Source: Candidatus Kapaibacterium sp.
Lineage (GTDB): Bacteria; Bacteroidota; Ignavibacteria; Kapaibacteriales; NICIL-2
DNA length: 64,000 nt
NCBI GenBank assembly: GCA_025055755.1
Contig: JANWWF010000001.1
Location: forward strand, 414,670-478,669
Reading direction: 5' to 3'
A program made the translations under genes and the position numbers. Each line of letters starts with the position of its first letter. Position 1 is the first letter of the stretch. Under the pieces are notes generated by a model. The model ran no database searches, was not told where the DNA came from, and saw nothing but the letters and a program-made list of their open reading frames with translations. Below, one piece after another: positions 1 through 9,274 of the stretch.

Positions 1-1
1 A

Positions 2-682
2 CGAGACCGACAAGTGGCTCTCAACATCTGGGGACAACTCGATACAAATATCTCTCTGCCCGCTGCTCAATTGCTGTTGGTGCTCGATATTCCTAATCAG
101 TTGTTTATGCCAACTGGTGTGCGGTCACGAGCAGGGAGAATTCAGTCATTCAATAGCCGTACCCATGACCGTCACATCATTACGATCACAGTGGATACTC
201 TTCTGACAATGATTTCCCCGCAACCAGCTGTTATCCTTCAGCTTATCGGGGATGCAATGCTGGGTGATCGGCAGTGTGATAGCATGTTCATCGTCAATGC
301 ACGCTGGACAAATGCTGGACTGAAGCCGACAACCTGGATCAATCGTGGGACAGGAAATGGTCAACTGTGTGTAACGCTCTGCGGTGCAGGTGGACCTCGG
401 CTGCTCGGTTCAACTCTGGAGCTGCCTCTGCTGACCATTCAACCCAATCCAGCCCAGGAATCTACCACAGTAACGATAGCAGCCGCAGAACGAGGTTCTT
501 ACTCCTTGGAAGTCATTTCCCTTGAAGGCACTGTCATTGATCGCAGAGAACTCGGTGTGCTTACTGCGGGTCAGCAATACACGTATTCGCTCAATCTCTC
601 GTCGGTAGCCAACGGTGTGTATTTGCTTCGGCTGAAAACTCCAACCAGTATCGTTGTACGTCCCTTTGTGCGCCTCGATTAA
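2..682 (+). CDS. Secreted protein with type IX secretion C-terminal sorting domain (5' partial)
   Basis: The reading frame is open to the left edge, so this is only the C-terminal part of a larger protein; a GTG at 14 exists but nothing shows it is the true start. The last ~85 residues read like a T9SS type A sorting domain: a 'LTIQPNPAQE' entry followed by short beta strands, 'YSLEVISLEGTVI' and the closing 'VANGVYLLRLKT...VVRPFVRLD'. In this family (TIGR04183-like) the domain directs export through the outer membrane and is then cleaved or attached at the surface. The part before it is beta-rich and unassigned. Function of the cargo is unknown. The call for the sorting domain is strong by pattern. 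Confidence 0.8.
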   Translation, partial: RDRQVALNIWGQLDTNISLPAAQLLLVLDIPNQLFMPTGVRSRAGRIQSFNSRTHDRHIITITVDTLLTMISPQPAVILQLIGDAMLGDRQCDSMFIVNARWTNAGLKPTTWINRGTGNGQLCVTLCGAGGPRLLGSTLELPLLTIQPNPAQESTTVTIAAAERGSYSLEVISLEGTVIDRRELGVLTAGQQYTYSLNLSSVANGVYLLRLKTPTSIVVRPFVRLD

Positions 683-695
683 CACACATCATGGC

Positions 696-1013
696 ATGAG
701 GAAGCATAAACAGCTGCATCTGTGCATGACTGCTGCAGTAAGTTTATGCACTATTGCACTGCAGCTTGCTATCGTGTGGCACAGCCATGGTGTTTGTACC
801 GGCAATGAACGATGGATTAGCAGCAGTGAGCCTACACACTGCATGCTTTGCCATGCACCAACTTCCACTGAGGCGCCAGATTGCTCATTTGTCTTGTTGC
901 CTCTACCGCGAAGCGACCTACGCCAAATAGAACCAGTATTACTTCTCCCTTTACTGCCTTCTGTACTCCGCCTAACTGATCGCGGCCCACCGACTGCGCA
1001 CCGAATAGGTTGA
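696..1013 (+). CDS. Small Cys/His-containing membrane-anchored protein, DUF2946-like
   Basis: A 105-residue protein directly in front of the TonB receptor. It has a basic N-terminus, a hydrophobic segment at about residues 10-28, an 'HSH' motif at 29-31, a 'CMLCH' motif at 49-53, a second hydrophobic stretch near 78-92 and a terminal 'RGPP' at 96-99. Small proteins with a CxxC-type motif and a terminal R(A/G)PP (DUF2946-like) commonly sit beside copper or zinc TonB receptors, so a metal-related role is inferred. The ATG at 696 was chosen because it begins the signal-like segment; no good Shine-Dalgarno is visible. A minus-strand frame overlaps it but has no such architecture. Confidence 0.55.
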   Translation: MRKHKQLHLCMTAAVSLCTIALQLAIVWHSHGVCTGNERWISSSEPTHCMLCHAPTSTEAPDCSFVLLPLPRSDLRQIEPVLLLPLLPSVLRLTDRGPPTAHRIG

Positions 1014-1056
1014 TACCCCAAGGCTCGTTGCGCAGTGATACCTTTTCTCCCAGCAA

Positions 1057-3405
1057 ATGTTACGAGTATGCTCCATTCTCGTTGTAGTTGCCAACATCAC
1101 ATTGGCACTAAGCGACCATTCGCACATCCATGGTATTGTTCGGGATAGTGTGACGAAGGTACCTATCCCCAACGCAACTGTGATGATCCTGAAAACTGGC
1201 ATTATCCGCCGCACAGCAAGTGATGGACGGTTCGACATCAGCGGTCTGCATCCCGGCATATACCGCTTGGGCATACGTTGCCTGGGCTATTACGACCGCA
1301 TCGTAGAACTTTATATTCACAGTGATACAACAATCGAGATATCTCTCCGCCCGATAGGTTACACTACACATGCAGTGGTTGTTGAAACTCATCGCATTTC
1401 AGGCAGCCCAACTGAACACTCTCTGGTATTGGACGATCGAACGCTTGACCAGCACAGAGGTCTAACATTTGGGGAGCTCATTGAGGAACTACCCGGTGTT
1501 ACTCTTCTGCGCACCGGACCCACGATTGCCAAGCCAGTTGTCCGTGGACTCCACAGTCAGCGTATTGTTATTGCCACCGATGGCATCCAGCACCAAGCGC
1601 AAGAATGGGGACTTGATCATGCTCCCGCCATTGATCCATTCCTGCCCTCGAGCATAGCAGTTGTGCGGGGCGCCGCAAGCATCGAGGATTCATATGCAGC
1701 CATTGGTGGAGTTATTCGCATCGAAAGCTTACCCCTTCGCTATCACACACCTTTTCAGGGCCATTTCTCCGCACTTGGAGCATCGAACAATGGGATGGGG
1801 GGAGCGACGTGCCGACTCAGTGGCAGCGATCTCCTACTGCCCAATACAGCATACTCAGCGCAGCTGAGTGGTATGATTGCAGGCGATAGCCGAACACCTT
1901 CGTATGTGCTTTCCAACACTGGTGCCCGGCAGCTCAGTGGTATGCTCGCTGTAGGGTACGATGCCGCCCCATGGCGACACGAATTGCGCATTAGCGGTTT
2001 TGCCACAGAGCTTGGTATCCTGGCTGCATCACACTTAGGCAACTATGATGACCTTTTGCGTGCTATTGCGACCGGCTCTCCCCTCATTATTCGACCATGG
2101 ACGTATCGCATTAGCAATCCTCGTCAAGAAATACTTCATACAGCCCTTCACTATCAGAGCACGTACTCAGCAGATATCGGTACGTTCGAGCTACGGTATG
2201 GCTGGCAACTGAATGATCGAAAGGAATACGATGCCCATAACGCCCGATATGCTGATAGCGCATTACTGCTGCAGGCGCTAAGCCGTCCTGCAATAGAACT
2301 CGCACTGGCAAGCTATCAACTTGAGGCACGCTACCGTCGCAGCAGTGGAGAATCAAGCCAAGTTTTTGGCTTGCATTTACTACGCCAGGCTAATGCACGC
2401 AGCGGACGTGTGTTTCTTGTCCCTGACTACACGCTCTACGAGGGCGGAATCATTGCAACGCATACCCTTGCACTCGATAATTGGATTGCCAGCGCGGGTA
2501 TTCGAGCAGACTTCCAGTGGCTTACCGTCCGCCCGTACAACAAAGCAACGGGCCGTCGCTTGCCCGACACTGCGATGGTGTTCTTTGGTCCTGCTATCCA
2601 CGTTGGCATCGAAGGCACCCTTAGTAACTCCACTCGGCTACAGCTTAATCTGGCAACACACTGGCGGCCGCCAACCCCCGTAGAGCTATTTGCCGATGAT
2701 CTCCATCACGGCACTGCACAGTACGAAATAGGAGATCGCCGGTTACGAAGCGAACGTGTTTTCGCATTTGACGGTCACCTTCGCACCCAGCTTGGAAGCG
2801 TAACCGTTGATCTCAGCACTTCAGCGATGTACTTTCCTGCATTTACGCTTCTGCTTCCCGATCCCCAACCGACAGTGACCTACCGCGGCGTTTTTCCAAC
2901 AATGCGTTACAGACAGCGCTCTGCTGCAATGGTAGGAGCGGAGGTCATGATAGCTATACCGATGGGCTCTATTGTCCGATGGGATTTCCAGCTTTCGATG
3001 GTGCGGGGATACGATGCTCTCCAGGGAACACCACTGCCTTTTCTCCCTGCAGACCGGGGACAAGTAAACCTCCACTGGCATCTGGATAGAGTTCTTCCCC
3101 TTGCCGGTTTGTACGCAGATTTCACTCTTCAGGCTGTACGGCGGCAGACATTCGTTCCTTCAGGGCTATTTGATTACGCTTCACCTCCAGCGGGATACAT
3201 CCTGATAAACATTCGCACAGGCACTGCACTTTCGCTTGCTCCCACTCCTATTCACGTCGAGTTGGAAATTCAAAATGTTCTCAATACGTCGTACCGCGAC
3301 TACTTAAGTCGCTACCGATACTTTGCTCTTGAACAAGGGCGCAACATCATCCTTCGATTCTCAGTCCCCTTTGATTTGTTTCACCAACAGGAGTACCCAT
3401 CATGA
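1057..3405 (+). CDS. TonB-dependent outer membrane receptor, ZnuD-like (probable metal uptake)
   Basis: A 782-residue protein. It has a signal peptide (~1-19), a 'HSHIHG' patch, a carboxypeptidase-regulatory-like domain (~24-100), a plug domain (~115-225, with 'LPGVTLLRTG', 'KPVVRGL' and 'VVRGAASIEDSYAAIGGVI') and a C-terminal beta-barrel rich in aromatic/alternating strands ending near 'NIILRFSVPF'. The plug stretch 'QEWGLDHAPAIDP' resembles the 'SPDHA' region of zinc receptors of the ZnuD type, which suggests Zn2+ (or another divalent metal) import powered by TonB. It lies 43 bp after a Cys/His small protein and overlaps the His-rich lipoprotein by ATGA, so the three are probably co-expressed. 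Receptor identity is sure; the metal is inferred. Confidence 0.85.
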   Translation: MLRVCSILVVVANITLALSDHSHIHGIVRDSVTKVPIPNATVMILKTGIIRRTASDGRFDISGLHPGIYRLGIRCLGYYDRIVELYIHSDTTIEISLRPIGYTTHAVVVETHRISGSPTEHSLVLDDRTLDQHRGLTFGELIEELPGVTLLRTGPTIAKPVVRGLHSQRIVIATDGIQHQAQEWGLDHAPAIDPFLPSSIAVVRGAASIEDSYAAIGGVIRIESLPLRYHTPFQGHFSALGASNNGMGGATCRLSGSDLLLPNTAYSAQLSGMIAGDSRTPSYVLSNTGARQLSGMLAVGYDAAPWRHELRISGFATELGILAASHLGNYDDLLRAIATGSPLIIRPWTYRISNPRQEILHTALHYQSTYSADIGTFELRYGWQLNDRKEYDAHNARYADSALLLQALSRPAIELALASYQLEARYRRSSGESSQVFGLHLLRQANARSGRVFLVPDYTLYEGGIIATHTLALDNWIASAGIRADFQWLTVRPYNKATGRRLPDTAMVFFGPAIHVGIEGTLSNSTRLQLNLATHWRPPTPVELFADDLHHGTAQYEIGDRRLRSERVFAFDGHLRTQLGSVTVDLSTSAMYFPAFTLLLPDPQPTVTYRGVFPTMRYRQRSAAMVGAEVMIAIPMGSIVRWDFQLSMVRGYDALQGTPLPFLPADRGQVNLHWHLDRVLPLAGLYADFTLQAVRRQTFVPSGLFDYASPPAGYILINIRTGTALSLAPTPIHVELEIQNVLNTSYRDYLSRYRYFALEQGRNIILRFSVPFDLFHQQEYPS

Positions 3406-3947
3406 AGAACTGGATAGTTGGCATAGGTCTTGCCATTCTGCTCAGCGTAAGTGGATGCGAAAAGCATAGCCACGATCACGATGAGCACAAGGTACCTGGT
3501 ACGTTTATTCTCCGTTTGATTCCAGCAAGAGGAACAGATACCATCACAGCTCAGTGGAATGACCCCGATGGACCTGGCGGCAACCAACCCACCGTTACTG
3601 AACTTCGTCTCAAAGGGGGTCTTACGTACACGGGCAGACTTGAAATCCTTGCAACTGATGGCGACACGCTCACTTCGGTTATCCAAGCACAAGGGACCGA
3701 GCATCAATTGTTCTGGTCGGTTACCGGCGCTGCGCAAGGTGTGGTACAGATTAGCGTTTCCGATCGAGACAGTCGTGGTATGCCGCTCGGCTTAGAAACC
3801 TCGTGGCAGGTGCAGACAGTACCAGCAGCCACGCCAGGAAACGTCCGCATGATACTCTACCACTACGAACCGAACAAGAAGGATGGCATCTCGCCCTCGC
3901 CAGAAACGGATGCTGACATCACCATCCCACTGCAGGTAATTCCCTGA
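3402..3947 (+). CDS. Histidine-rich lipoprotein, putative metal-binding partner of the TonB receptor
   Basis: A 181-residue protein with a lipoprotein signal peptide and lipobox 'LSVSGC' (Cys19), then a metal-ligand cluster 'HSHDHDEH' at 22-29. The rest (~30-181) is predicted beta-sandwich-like and has no motif I can name. Its ATG overlaps the receptor stop as ATGA. Such lipidated His-rich proteins encoded after ZnuD/CirA-like receptors are common in Bacteroidota and are thought to hand metal to, or buffer it near, the receptor; the role here is inference from context and the His cluster. No further gene follows on this strand: the next gene is convergent, 18 bp away. Confidence 0.65.
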   Translation: MKNWIVGIGLAILLSVSGCEKHSHDHDEHKVPGTFILRLIPARGTDTITAQWNDPDGPGGNQPTVTELRLKGGLTYTGRLEILATDGDTLTSVIQAQGTEHQLFWSVTGAAQGVVQISVSDRDSRGMPLGLETSWQVQTVPAATPGNVRMILYHYEPNKKDGISPSPETDADITIPLQVIP

Positions 3948-3965
3948 CCGCCGGAGCAAAGGCTG

Positions 3966-4976
3966 CTACACAAATACATTGCGGAATGCCTCTTCCGCAG
4001 GAGGATACGGCTGCTCGAGCGCATAGTCAATCGCTGCAGTGATTTGGGCTGCAATATCGCGATGCCATTGCTCGAGCGTGTCTTTGGTGGCGATCCCCCG
4101 TTCGATAAGAAACGCTTCATACCGCAACAGTGGATCGCGTTTTTCCCAATACTGAAGCAGTTCTCGTGGAACGTAGCGGAAGTCATCGTGTTCTGCATGT
4201 CCACGCATGCGCATCGTAACCGTCTCGATAAGTGCTGGTCCCTCGCCGCGGCGTGCGCGTTCAACAAAGCTCCGAACCGTATCGTAGACTAGTTCGACAT
4301 CGGTTCCATCAATGGTAACGCCAGGGCAACCGTAGCCAATTGCTCGGTCGCTCAATTGGCGGCACGCATACTCAAGCTCTCGAGGAGTTGAGTATGCGTA
4401 CTGATTGTTTTCGATAATCACAATCAGCGGAACGCGCTGGACTGCTGCAAAATTCATTGCTTCGTGGAATTCCCCGACATTTGTACCACCATCACCGATG
4501 GTGGTGAGCACCACGGTAGGTTCATTTTTCATCTTAGCTGCTAAGGCATAGCCTGCAGCAACGGGCATCATTGCTGCTAAGTGAGAAATGTTGCCATAGA
4601 TATGGAGGGCAGGGTCCGCATAGTGCCCTGTGCCGTCAGTGCCGCGCATTTGGCTCCCTTGACGCGCCAGGAAATTCAGCATAAGCTGCTTCAATTGAGC
4701 ACCGAACACAAAATGCATCCCGATATCGCGGTGCATGGGGAAAATAACATCGGTTGTGCGGTCCAGAGCATAACTGGCACCGACGGATGTCGCTTCGTTC
4801 CCTATTTGCGCATAGACTCCCCCGAATGCGCGACCCTGGCGGTAGAGCCGGATCATTGCATGGTCAAACTCGCGTGCCATGATCATAAAGCGCACAAGTT
4901 CCAGCCGATCAGCATCGCTCAAGTGGGATGACACATGGAGGGGAGGTACTGGCGCATTGAGATCGTAGGTAGTCAT
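3966..4976 (-). CDS. Thiamine diphosphate-dependent 2-oxoacid dehydrogenase E1 alpha subunit
   Basis: A 336-residue subunit of the pyruvate or branched-chain 2-oxoacid dehydrogenase type. It carries the ThDP/Mg2+ signature 'GDGGTNVGEFHEAMNFAA' running to 'IIENN', the 'GHYADPALH' region and the phosphorylation-loop-like 'RMRGHAEHDD'. E1 alpha pairs with E1 beta to decarboxylate the 2-oxoacid and pass the acyl group to E2 lipoate; no E1 beta or E2 gene is adjacent, so the substrate is undetermined. The start at 4976 was preferred because its ATG overlaps the era stop exactly (ATGA); an in-frame ATG at 5042 would lengthen it by 22 unconserved residues inside era. It is the last gene of a wecB-era-E1 run. 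Confidence 0.85.
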   Translation of the reverse strand: MTTYDLNAPVPPLHVSSHLSDADRLELVRFMIMAREFDHAMIRLYRQGRAFGGVYAQIGNEATSVGASYALDRTTDVIFPMHRDIGMHFVFGAQLKQLMLNFLARQGSQMRGTDGTGHYADPALHIYGNISHLAAMMPVAAGYALAAKMKNEPTVVLTTIGDGGTNVGEFHEAMNFAAVQRVPLIVIIENNQYAYSTPRELEYACRQLSDRAIGYGCPGVTIDGTDVELVYDTVRSFVERARRGEGPALIETVTMRMRGHAEHDDFRYVPRELLQYWEKRDPLLRYEAFLIERGIATKDTLEQWHRDIAAQITAAIDYALEQPYPPAEEAFRNVFV

Positions 4977-5896
4977 CGTTTCTGCGACTTCTGTGGAACT
5001 GGATAGCCAAAGGCACGGAGGTATGTCGGATTGTTTCGCCATCGCTCGCGCACCTTGACATAGAGATCAAGGTACACAGGCACACCCAGGTGCGCCTCAA
5101 TTCGCTTCCGTGCTGCTTCTCCGATGCGCTTTATCATCGAACCGCCATGGCCGATAAGAATTTTCTTCTGTGAATGCCGCTCAACGATTAGCTCAGCTGC
5201 AATGTACCATGGCGCATCCTCACGCTCATCGAAATCGGTAACAATTACTTCGACTGCATAGGGGATTTCATGGTGGCAGAAGCGATATACTTGTTCACGG
5301 ACGTATTCTGCGACAAAAAAGCGCTCTTGTTGAGTAGAAAGTTGCTCTGGATCATAAAGAAACTCGCTTTCGGGCAAGTGCTCTGTGATAACCTTGACAA
5401 GTTCATCGAGGAATTTGCCCTTGAGCGCCGAGATAGCCACACTGGTGACAAAAAGTCCTGATGCCATCGCATACTCGATTAGGGGAAGTGCTGCTGCTTT
5501 TTCTTCGAGAGCATCCATTTTGGTGAGAACAAGAATCGCTGGCTTGCCACTGGAGCGAACATCTTCCAGAATAGGCTCTGCCAAAAGACGCTCTGCCTCT
5601 GGTATACCTCCGGTTGCATCAAGCAGCACAAGAAGAACATCAGCATCTTCGATAGCCTGGCGGATTTCCGTGAGCATTTGATGGTGAAGCTCAAACTTGG
5701 GATGCTCGACAATCCCTGGTGTATCAAGAAACACCATCTGGGCGTGGTCAGTCGTAAGAATCCCTACCACTGGACGACGTGTGGTTTCAGGCTTCGGCGA
5801 GACTATTGCCAGTGGCTCACCAATCAGTGCGTTCAGAAGCGTGGACTTTCCTGCGTTCGGTTTGCCAAGGATGGCAACAAAACCAGCCCGTTTCAT
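4973..5896 (-). CDS. era: GTPase Era
   Basis: A 307-residue GTPase that binds the 3' end of 16S rRNA during small-subunit maturation. Visible: G1 'GKPNAGKS' (11-18), G3 'DTPG', G4 'TKMD', then a C-terminal KH domain with 'HGGSMIKRIGEAARKRIE'. Length fits the family (~300). Its stop overlaps the E1 alpha start and its ATG overlaps the wecB stop, both as ATGA, so translation is probably coupled across three functionally unrelated genes. Confidence 0.95.
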   Translation of the reverse strand: MKRAGFVAILGKPNAGKSTLLNALIGEPLAIVSPKPETTRRPVVGILTTDHAQMVFLDTPGIVEHPKFELHHQMLTEIRQAIEDADVLLVLLDATGGIPEAERLLAEPILEDVRSSGKPAILVLTKMDALEEKAAALPLIEYAMASGLFVTSVAISALKGKFLDELVKVITEHLPESEFLYDPEQLSTQQERFFVAEYVREQVYRFCHHEIPYAVEVIVTDFDEREDAPWYIAAELIVERHSQKKILIGHGGSMIKRIGEAARKRIEAHLGVPVYLDLYVKVRERWRNNPTYLRAFGYPVPQKSQKR

Positions 5897-7032
5897 CGGA
5901 GAACACGTTCAAGGTGGCTTACAATCCGTTCAGCAGCATGACCATCCCCGTATGGATTTCGTGCCACGGCCATCGCTTGATAGCTGGATTCATCGTAAAG
6001 GAGTGTGCGCACCGCAGAAATGATACGTTCAACATCCGTGCCCACAAGACGCGCAGTGCCAGCCTCGATTGCTTCCGGACGCTCAGTAACCTCGCGAAGA
6101 ACGAGAACAGGCTTGCCCAATGCCGGTGCTTCCTCTTGAATGCCTCCAGAATCGGTCAGGATAAGGTATGCGCATCGCATCAAGTATGCAAATTCCCGAT
6201 ACGGGAGTGGATCAAGTAAACGAATGTTTGGATATTGGCCAAGCATGTGAAAGACAGTCTGGCGGACCCGAGGATTTAGATGCACCGGATACACAAATGT
6301 GACATGTGGTTCTTGTTCTGCAAGACGAGCAAGCGCAGTACAAATCCGTTCGAATCCTGCTCCAAAGTTTTCCCTCCGATGACCTGTGACGAGAATCATC
6401 CGACCTTGCTGGCACAGCTCGATTAGGTCTTCCGGAAGAGCGGAGAGCAGCTTTTTAAGCTCGTCAGCTGAACGCACATCGAGCTGCTCGACAACCCAAC
6501 GCAGGGCATCAATTGCTGTATTTCCTGTTACCAGCACATGGTCGGCTGGGATCCCCTCTCTAAGCAGGTTCTGGCGTGCACGCTCTGTTGGTGCATAGTG
6601 CCAATCAGCAATGTGCGTTGTAAGAACACGGTTGATCTCCTCCGGGAATGGAGCATACTTGGTGTGAGTGCGTAATCCTGCTTCCACATGTGCAACTGGA
6701 ATTTGATGATAAAACGCAGCTAATGCTGTCACGAAGGTTGTGGTCGTGTCTCCCTGGACAATGACTAAATCTGACTTGTGCTGGCGAAACTCTGCGTCCA
6801 GACCTTCGAGCGCACGTGTAGTCACATCGCACAGGCTTTGGTCAGGGCGCATGATGTCCAAATTCCGGTGGGGGACGATGCCGAACACCTCGAGCACTTG
6901 CTTGAGCATCGTGTCGTGCTGTCCAGTAACAACAACTCGCACCGCACACCACTGGACTTCAAGTAGGCGCATAATAACTGGTGCAAGTTTTATTGCTTCA
7001 GGCCGTGTACCAAACACAATGCTAACCTTCAC
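5893..7032 (-). CDS. wecB: UDP-N-acetylglucosamine 2-epimerase (non-hydrolysing)
   Basis: A 379-residue enzyme converting UDP-GlcNAc to UDP-ManNAc for surface polysaccharide synthesis. Motifs: N-terminal 'FGTRPEAIKLAPV', 'VQGDTTT', 'HVEAGLRT', 'TGHRRENF', 'LTDSGGIQEEAP' and 'REVTERPEA'. The GTG at 7032 places the start just before the beta-strand preceding the TRPE motif as in homologues; an ATG at 7101 would add 23 extra residues and run into the promoter region. A TAnnTTTG element at 7076-7083 lies 43 bp upstream on the same strand. It is the first gene of the wecB-era-E1 unit and divergent from the heparinase-like gene, which fits a polysaccharide context. Confidence 0.93.
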   Translation of the reverse strand: MKVSIVFGTRPEAIKLAPVIMRLLEVQWCAVRVVVTGQHDTMLKQVLEVFGIVPHRNLDIMRPDQSLCDVTTRALEGLDAEFRQHKSDLVIVQGDTTTTFVTALAAFYHQIPVAHVEAGLRTHTKYAPFPEEINRVLTTHIADWHYAPTERARQNLLREGIPADHVLVTGNTAIDALRWVVEQLDVRSADELKKLLSALPEDLIELCQQGRMILVTGHRRENFGAGFERICTALARLAEQEPHVTFVYPVHLNPRVRQTVFHMLGQYPNIRLLDPLPYREFAYLMRCAYLILTDSGGIQEEAPALGKPVLVLREVTERPEAIEAGTARLVGTDVERIISAVRTLLYDESSYQAMAVARNPYGDGHAAERIVSHLERVLR

Positions 7033-7075
7033 CGTACCGCTGAGACGTTTGCACTTTTGTACTGGACCAAGAACG

Positions 7076-7083
7076 CAAAGATA
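7076..7083 (-). promoter_or_regulatory. TAnnTTTG-type -7 promoter element before wecB
   Basis: Read on the minus strand this is TATCTTTG, matching the Bacteroidota-type -7 box TAnnTTTG. It sits 43 bp before the GTG of wecB in the intergenic region shared with the divergent heparinase-like gene. Functional assignment is inferred from position and motif. Confidence 0.45.
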
Positions 7084-7117
7084 GCCGTGCTGGTGTGCCA
7101 ACCATCAGTCAAAGTGC

Positions 7118-9208
7118 ATGAATGAGCTTCGATTGTATCAACTTCGTACTCTTCCTTTGTCTGTCTCTGTACGCAAGATATTTCGCCGCTTAGCTCGGCC
7201 ATTGACCAAGGCATATCACAGGCAACGTAGTCAACGTACTTGTCCTTATTCAACTGCACAGCAACTACCATGGTCAGGTACGTGGAAGCTCCCCTCGATT
7301 CTCCAGCCACCGTCAAGCACATTGCTTGACGAGTATGCACAACAACTTTCTCAGCTTGCCCAGCATTGTATCGAGGGTCGATGGAATGTCCTTGGATGCG
7401 GATGGATAGCGCCCCATTATGGAATTGACGTGCCTGGATTTGAGCAATATCGTTACAGTAGCGAGCCCATTCCATCTTCAAGCTTGCAGGGGGGACAATG
7501 GCTTGCCACGGAGCTTCCCCCTGCTGCCCTACCACGGGCACAATGGCTCTGGAACATGATTGAACAGCCTCATATGCCAATTGACTGGCAACGGGACTTT
7601 CGTAGTGGCTACCGATGGAACACGCATCAATGGTTTGGCGATATACGCCTTGATGCTGCAGAAGGAGCTGATCCAAAAGTTCCCTGGGAGCTGGGACGGC
7701 TTCAACTGTTGCCCTTACTTGCATTGGAGGCATGGCGTAGCAGTAGTGACCCCTATCGCCGCACCATAATGTGCACTATCGAAAATCATCTGTTGGATTT
7801 TGCTGCTCAGAACCCGCCAGGCTATGGCATCCAATGGGCATCACCAATGGATGTAGCAATTCGACTCGCTACGATATTAGTCACTCTTGACCTTTGCCAG
7901 CAGCTTGGATTGCGTCGCAGCGTCCTTGATGCAATGCTTCTGTACGCATTTGACCACTTCAAATTCGTTGCTTCGAATCTTGAGTGGTCAGAAGGAATGC
8001 GGGCGAATCACTACCTGGCATGCATTGGCGGCTTAGCGATAGCGGCAGCATACTTTCCCCTTTCTCGATGGACTTCCTCTCTACGTCGCTGGTGTACTGC
8101 CCAGCTGATCCAGGAAGCAGCCTACCAGTTTTTGCCTGACGGGGGCAATTTTGAAGCCTCACTTGCTTACCACCGCTTAAGTGCAGAAATTCTTGGCTGG
8201 AGTACTTGGTTCCTCGGACAAACAGAGGAGGGAGCGGCATTGGTGCACAATAAGGCATTCGCCCAACACTTCCGTGTGATCGCAGAGTTCACACAGCAAA
8301 CAATCTACCGCAGCGGCGATGCTCCACAAATCGGCGACAATGATAGCGGAAGATTTCTTTGGCTTCTCCCCCTGGTCGAGAACAATGCTCTCCCTCATGC
8401 ATGGGTACATGAACCCGATCCGTACTGCTCTCAGCGAAGCCATCTTGAGTGCTGCCGCTTGCTTGCTGGCGTAATATCTTCTCAAGTACCAGACCTTGCC
8501 AGGATTTATACGGACAACAGCCGAGAGCACCGAGAGTACTACTGTGCCCCCCATTTTGGATTGGCAGTAGCACGCTCCGAGCGGGCTGAAGTATTTGTGC
8601 GTGCAGGTTCAATAGGACAGCGCGGTAAAGGAGGTCACGCCCATAACGACCAACTATCACTCACGTTCACTTTCGATGGTCAAGAAATTCTCTGTGATCC
8701 AGGAACATATGTGTACCTGCCATCTGCCAAATGGCGAAATCATTTTCGCTCCACCCGTATGCACAACACGCTCTGCTATGAGGACGTGGAACAGAATAAA
8801 TGGGCATCAGGGGGCAGTGAAGCACTCTTTTGGTTGACCACCGACCGCGCATATGCTCGGATAGTTGCAGCGTCGCAGGATAACATTGTTGCAGAACATT
8901 ATGCATACGGGATACCACACCGTCGTATCGTCGAGCTCCTGCCTGATGCTTTGCTGATCACTGACTACTTTCCCGCCCCAAGCAAGGCAATACTTTATTT
9001 CCATCTCCACCCCCTTGTCAATGCAGAATGTCACGGCGCAGCTATTGTCTTGCATGCTCAGAACATAAAAATCACGTGTACAACTCAGACAGGAAACATC
9101 ACCATCAAGGACTCCTACTATAGCCACTCCTACGGTGTGTGCACCCGAACAACCGCTCTTGCCGTGCACCCCTCTCAATCATGCATTCGAACAGAATTCC
9201 ACTGGTAA
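7118..9208 (+). CDS. Heparinase II/III family protein (polysaccharide lyase-like)
   Basis: A 696-residue protein. The central part (~150-430) is an alpha-toroid-like domain ('RWNTHQWFGDIRL', 'WASPMDVAIRLATILVTL', 'NHYLACIGGLAIAAAYFP'), followed by a C-terminal heparinase II/III beta-sandwich domain with the signature 'GGHAHNDQLSLTF' and 'LCDPGTYVY'. The family includes alginate, heparin and related uronate-polysaccharide lyases; members inside biosynthetic clusters often trim or edit the cell's own exopolysaccharide. No signal peptide is evident at the N-terminus. It is followed by a flippase and divergent from wecB, which supports a role in polysaccharide assembly; the substrate is unknown. 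Confidence 0.8.
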   Translation: MNELRLYQLRTLPLSVSVRKIFRRLARPLTKAYHRQRSQRTCPYSTAQQLPWSGTWKLPSILQPPSSTLLDEYAQQLSQLAQHCIEGRWNVLGCGWIAPHYGIDVPGFEQYRYSSEPIPSSSLQGGQWLATELPPAALPRAQWLWNMIEQPHMPIDWQRDFRSGYRWNTHQWFGDIRLDAAEGADPKVPWELGRLQLLPLLALEAWRSSSDPYRRTIMCTIENHLLDFAAQNPPGYGIQWASPMDVAIRLATILVTLDLCQQLGLRRSVLDAMLLYAFDHFKFVASNLEWSEGMRANHYLACIGGLAIAAAYFPLSRWTSSLRRWCTAQLIQEAAYQFLPDGGNFEASLAYHRLSAEILGWSTWFLGQTEEGAALVHNKAFAQHFRVIAEFTQQTIYRSGDAPQIGDNDSGRFLWLLPLVENNALPHAWVHEPDPYCSQRSHLECCRLLAGVISSQVPDLARIYTDNSREHREYYCAPHFGLAVARSERAEVFVRAGSIGQRGKGGHAHNDQLSLTFTFDGQEILCDPGTYVYLPSAKWRNHFRSTRMHNTLCYEDVEQNKWASGGSEALFWLTTDRAYARIVAASQDNIVAEHYAYGIPHRRIVELLPDALLITDYFPAPSKAILYFHLHPLVNAECHGAAIVLHAQNIKITCTTQTGNITIKDSYYSHSYGVCTRTTALAVHPSQSCIRTEFHW

Positions 9209-9274
9209 GATGCTTGTAAGTTTGCGACATTGTCTTGGTTTTGATAGTTCAACGTCGGATAAGCTTCAGTTCGA

